A DNA stretch of 33,879 nt from Gordonia desulfuricans NBRC 100010 (GTDB lineage: Bacteria; Actinomycetota; Actinomycetes; Mycobacteriales; Mycobacteriaceae), in assembly GCF_001485495.1 (NCBI RefSeq), contig NZ_BCNF01000019.1, positions 1 through 33,879 on the forward strand, given 5' to 3'. Shown one piece after another: positions 31,243 through 33,879 of this stretch. A program made the translations under genes and the position numbers. Position 1 is the stretch's first letter; every line of letters begins with the position of its first letter. The notes beneath the pieces are model-generated. The model had not been told where the DNA came from. It was given only the letters and a program-made list of their open reading frames with translations, and searched no databases.

Positions 31243-32712
31243 ATGTCCTCCACCGACGTTCTCGATCCACAAGCCGTTCTCGACGGGGTCCCCACCGGGC
31301 TGTGGATCGGAGGTGAATCGGTCGCCGCGTCAGACGGCGGCACCTTCGAGGTGATCAACCCCGCCACCGAGGAGCCGGTGGCCACGGTGGCCGATGCGAC
31401 CGTGGACGACGCCCGCCGTGCACTCGACATCGCGACCGCGGTGGCCGGCGAGTGGTCGGCCACCGCACCCCGTGAGCGCGGCGAGATCCTGCGTCGCGCA
31501 TACCAACTGGTCGCCGACCGAGCCGATGACCTGGCGATGCTGATGACCCTGGAACTCGGTCGTGCCCTGCCCGACAGCGTCGCCGAGGTGCGCTACGGCA
31601 ACGAGTTCCTGCGCTGGTTCGCCGAGGAGGCGGTCCGGATCGGTGGCCGGTACACCACCTCGCCCGCGGGGACCGGCCGGATCGTGGTGTCGCATGCACC
31701 CGTCGGCCCGAGTCTCGCGATCACCCCGTGGAACTTCCCCCTCGCCATGGGAACTCGCAAGATCGGGCCGGCACTGGCCGCCGGCAACGTCATGCTGGTC
31801 AAGCCGGCACACGAGACCCCGCTGACCATGCTGGCGCTCGCCGAGGTGTTCGCCGAGGCCGGTCTGCCCGGCGGGGTGCTCACCGTGCTGCCGACGACCA
31901 ATGCCCGTGAGGTGTCGTCGTCGATCATCACCGACGACCGGATTCGCAAGATCAGCTTCACCGGTTCGACGCCGGTGGGCCGAAACCTGTTGGCGCAGGC
32001 GGCCGAACGCGTCCAGCGCACGTCGATGGAACTCGGTGGCAATGCACCGTTCCTGGTGTTCGACGACGCCGACGTCGACAAGGCCGTCGAGGGTGCATTC
32101 ATGGCCAAGATGCGCAACGGTGGCGAGGCGTGCACCGCGGCCAACCGATTCCTGGTGCAGTCTGGTGTGCTGGAAGAGTTCACCGAGAAGCTGATCGCGA
32201 AGATGTCGGCGGTGCGGATGGGTGCCGGCTACGAGGAGGGTGTGACGCTCGGCCCGCTGGTGACGCAGGCGCAACGCGACAAGGTGGCCGACGCGGTGGA
32301 GAGCGCCGTCGCCCATGGTGGCCGAGTCCGGTTGGGCGGCAAGGCGCCCGAGGGCAAGGGCTACTTCTATCCGGCGACCGTTATCGACCAGGTCGATGCC
32401 TATGCACCGGTCACTCGGGGCGAGATCTTCGGTCCGGTCGCGGTGATCAGCTCGTTCGAGACCGAGGAGGAGGCGATCAAGGCCGCCAATTCCACCGAGT
32501 ACGGGCTGGCCGCATACTTCTTCACCCGTGACCTCGACCGGTCGCTGCGCGTGGCGGCCGCATTGGACTCCGGCATGGTGGGCGTCAACCGCGGTGTGAT
32601 CTCCGATGTTGCAGCGCCCTTCGGCGGCGTCAAGCAGTCGGGTATCGGTCGTGAAGGCGGTTCCGAGGGGATCGAGGAGTACCTGACCGTGAAATACGTT
32701 GCTTTGAGCTGA
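31243..32712 (+). CDS. gabD: Succinate-semialdehyde dehydrogenase (NAD(P)+)
   Basis: This 489-aa aldehyde dehydrogenase oxidises succinate semialdehyde from GabT to succinate. Conserved elements are TPWNFPLAMGTRKIGPALAAGN (161-182), VKPAHETP (Lys187), the Rossmann FTGSTPVGRNL (239-249), the general base in MELGGNAPF (Glu263) and the nucleophile in GEACTAANRF (Cys297). Its C-terminus reads FGGVKQSGIGREGGSEGIEEYLTVKYV, as in GabD-type enzymes. The start ATG 31243 follows GAGGAAGGGA by about nine bases. Cofactor preference cannot be read with confidence. A strong terminator-like hairpin follows the gene. Confidence 0.93.
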   Translation: MSSTDVLDPQAVLDGVPTGLWIGGESVAASDGGTFEVINPATEEPVATVADATVDDARRALDIATAVAGEWSATAPRERGEILRRAYQLVADRADDLAMLMTLELGRALPDSVAEVRYGNEFLRWFAEEAVRIGGRYTTSPAGTGRIVVSHAPVGPSLAITPWNFPLAMGTRKIGPALAAGNVMLVKPAHETPLTMLALAEVFAEAGLPGGVLTVLPTTNAREVSSSIITDDRIRKISFTGSTPVGRNLLAQAAERVQRTSMELGGNAPFLVFDDADVDKAVEGAFMAKMRNGGEACTAANRFLVQSGVLEEFTEKLIAKMSAVRMGAGYEEGVTLGPLVTQAQRDKVADAVESAVAHGGRVRLGGKAPEGKGYFYPATVIDQVDAYAPVTRGEIFGPVAVISSFETEEEAIKAANSTEYGLAAYFFTRDLDRSLRVAAALDSGMVGVNRGVISDVAAPFGGVKQSGIGREGGSEGIEEYLTVKYVALS

Positions 32713-32753
32713 GACAGTTCGGGTCCGGGACGGCGCGACCACCGACCGACCAC

Positions 32754-32790
32754 CGTCCGGGGGCGTCCACCACGTGGGCGCCCCCGGACG
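32754..32790. terminator. 12-bp GC hairpin between gabD and the convergent DUF559 gene
   Basis: CGTCCGGGGGCG (32754-32765) is perfectly complementary to CGCCCCCGGACG (32779-32790). The 13-nt loop contains a further CCAC...GTGG pairing. It starts 41 nt after the gabD stop and ends 30 nt before the stop of the opposing gene, as expected for a bidirectional terminator. No U-run is present. Confidence 0.8.
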
Positions 32791-32820
32791 TGGTGACATA
32801 GGCCCCGAACCCGTTCCGCA

Positions 32821-33723
32821 CTATGTGAAGTAGGCGCCACGCTTACGCAGGAGTGACCGGGTCTCGGCCACCACGCCGTACGGTGCGGTGGTCATCCGCT
32901 GTTTGTTCACCCGCACCACGACCCAACCGAGCACGCCCACCTCGGCGTCGCGAACCTCGTCGTGTCGTTTCTGCTCGGGTGAGGAATGGAACTCCTCGCC
33001 GTCGTATTCGATGGCCACCCGTGGGCCCGGATATGCGAGGTCGAAGCGGGCGATGAGCCGCGCATACTCGTCGAAGACCTCCACCTGGCTCTCCGGCTTG
33101 GGCATCCCGGCGTCGAAGAAGAACAGGCGTAACCAGCTCTCCCCCGGCGATTCCGCCTTGGGGTCGATGTGGGGGATCAACTCACGGACCTGCCGGACGT
33201 TCCGGGTGTGCTTCTGTGCGCGGGCGAATGCGGCCAGCTCGTCCAGGTCGACCGCGGTCGCAGCGGCGAGAGCGTCGAGACGTCCCAGTGCCCGCCGTCG
33301 GCTGGGTTGTCGGCCGAGGTCGAAGGCGGTCCGAAGTGGCGAGGTCACCAGAGTTCGGTCGATCTCGACGATTTCCGAGGGTTCGAGGTCGAGTCGCCTC
33401 GTGACGGTTCCGGTGGCCCTTCGGCCCGAGCAGTTCTGTCCCCGGATCAGTTCGATGGTGAAATCGTCGTCGAACCACCGGGTTCCGTGCATGATCGCAG
33501 CGGCCTCCCCGGCGACGACGGGCACCCCGCCTGCCTGACCGACGACGGCGATGATGCGTTCGCGCGCGGACATCAGGGTCGATCGCTCGATGTGGCCACG
33601 CCCGCGCAGGCGTTGGAAGTCGGCGGCGAACTGCTCGGCGGTGAGCGCCTCCTCGGCGAGGATGTCGGGACGCCGGACCACGTCGGGCATCGTGGTCGGC
33701 GGATATGTTTCGGAGTTGTCCAT
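32821..33723 (-). CDS. DUF559-like PD-(D/E)xK nuclease-family protein
   Basis: This 300-aa protein has an N-terminal part (about 50-185) resembling AbiEi-type/DUF559-associated regions (LMSARERIIAVVGQAGGVPVVAGEAAAIMHG...). The C-terminal nuclease-like fold shows candidate active-site residues E195 (ESWLRLFF), D228 (RFDLAYP) and E239-Y-D241 (AIEYDGEEFH), plus an HDEVRD segment and VVRVNK. It is a distant relative of the gene at 13338-14207. The function is unproven; nucleic-acid processing or defence is possible. The start is ATG 33723; an internal ATG (residue 12) is an alternative. It is convergent with gabD. Confidence 0.8.
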   Translation of the reverse strand: MDNSETYPPTTMPDVVRRPDILAEEALTAEQFAADFQRLRGRGHIERSTLMSARERIIAVVGQAGGVPVVAGEAAAIMHGTRWFDDDFTIELIRGQNCSGRRATGTVTRRLDLEPSEIVEIDRTLVTSPLRTAFDLGRQPSRRRALGRLDALAAATAVDLDELAAFARAQKHTRNVRQVRELIPHIDPKAESPGESWLRLFFFDAGMPKPESQVEVFDEYARLIARFDLAYPGPRVAIEYDGEEFHSSPEQKRHDEVRDAEVGVLGWVVVRVNKQRMTTAPYGVVAETRSLLRKRGAYFT

Positions 33724-33796
33724 GCATGATCAGACGCACTGGAACGCCGTCAGGTTTCACCGACTTCGGCGAACGTGCCAGAACAGTGCTCCGAGT

Positions 33797-33879
33797 GCCC
33801 GGTCAACGCGATCGAGCGCCCAGTCAACGCGATCGGGTGCCCGGTCAACGAGATCGAGAGCCCGGTGAACGTGTTCGGG
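33797..33879. repeat. 21-bp tandem repeat running off the right edge
   Basis: Four units starting GCCCGGTCAACG...ATCG follow each other at 33797, 33818, 33839 and 33860; the last is cut by the window end. The period is seven codons. On the minus strand a frame open from the edge to a TGA at 33757-33759 reads heptads such as ALDLVDR, APDRVDW and ALDRVDR, so this may be the end of a gene outside the window, or simple intergenic DNA. Confidence 0.75.

Overview
The window is high-GC actinobacterial DNA with a mycolata (Mycobacteriales) character; a Gordonia-like genome is my best guess. The clue is the minus-strand run hemL - histidine phosphatase - TlpA/ResA - CcdA - ResB - CcsB, together with a nearby SGNH lipoprotein, a DUF4229 protein and menA. 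From memory this matches the gene set around Rv0518-Rv0534c in Mycobacterium tuberculosis. Frequent GTG starts, 4-nt GTGA/ATGA overlaps, BldC and an EspR-like regulator fit the same group. No tRNA, rRNA, CRISPR array, IS element or phage gene was recognised.

Layout. 1-297: tail of an unknown gene, then interspersed and tandem repeats. 298-4291 (minus): envelope operon of a processive family-2 glycosyltransferase, a 61-aa membrane peptide and an acyltransferase-3/SGNH protein. 4359-7718 (plus): a secretory-lipase lipoprotein, then two exported proteins that look like catalytically dead enzymes (an SGNH fold lacking its His, and a half-barrel glycosidase-like protein with a Pro/Thr/Ser tail). 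7771-8640: menA. 8674-11999 (minus): an MFS exporter and a siderophore-interacting flavoprotein fused to a methyltransferase-like domain, with a possible TetR remnant between them. 12091-13233 (minus): a small HTH regulator and a Clp-N-domain protein without an ATPase, transcribed from what looks like a leaderless promoter covered by two 19-bp operators. 13338-14207 (plus): a divergent AbiEi/DUF559 nuclease-like gene.

14295-19018 (minus): DUF4229 protein, a cysteine-synthase-like PLP enzyme and a LolD/MacB-type ABC exporter. 19448-20597 (plus): bldC, a 66-aa membrane peptide and an EspR-like XRE regulator. 20645-26767 (minus): haem synthesis coupled to system II cytochrome c maturation. 27125-29574 (minus): an SGNH lipoprotein and a PucR regulator, divergent from gabT-gabD (29728-32712), which convert GABA to succinate. 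32821-33723 (minus): a second DUF559-like nuclease. The window ends inside a 21-bp tandem repeat.

The strongest unexplained signals are: the tandem-operator leaderless promoter of the HTH/Clp-N pair; paired GGACA-N3-TGTC sites 31 bp apart between pucR and gabT; a 46-codon open, repeat-bearing linker joining gabT and gabD in one frame; a 25-bp-stem hairpin between convergent genes; and the two adjacent exported pseudoenzymes.
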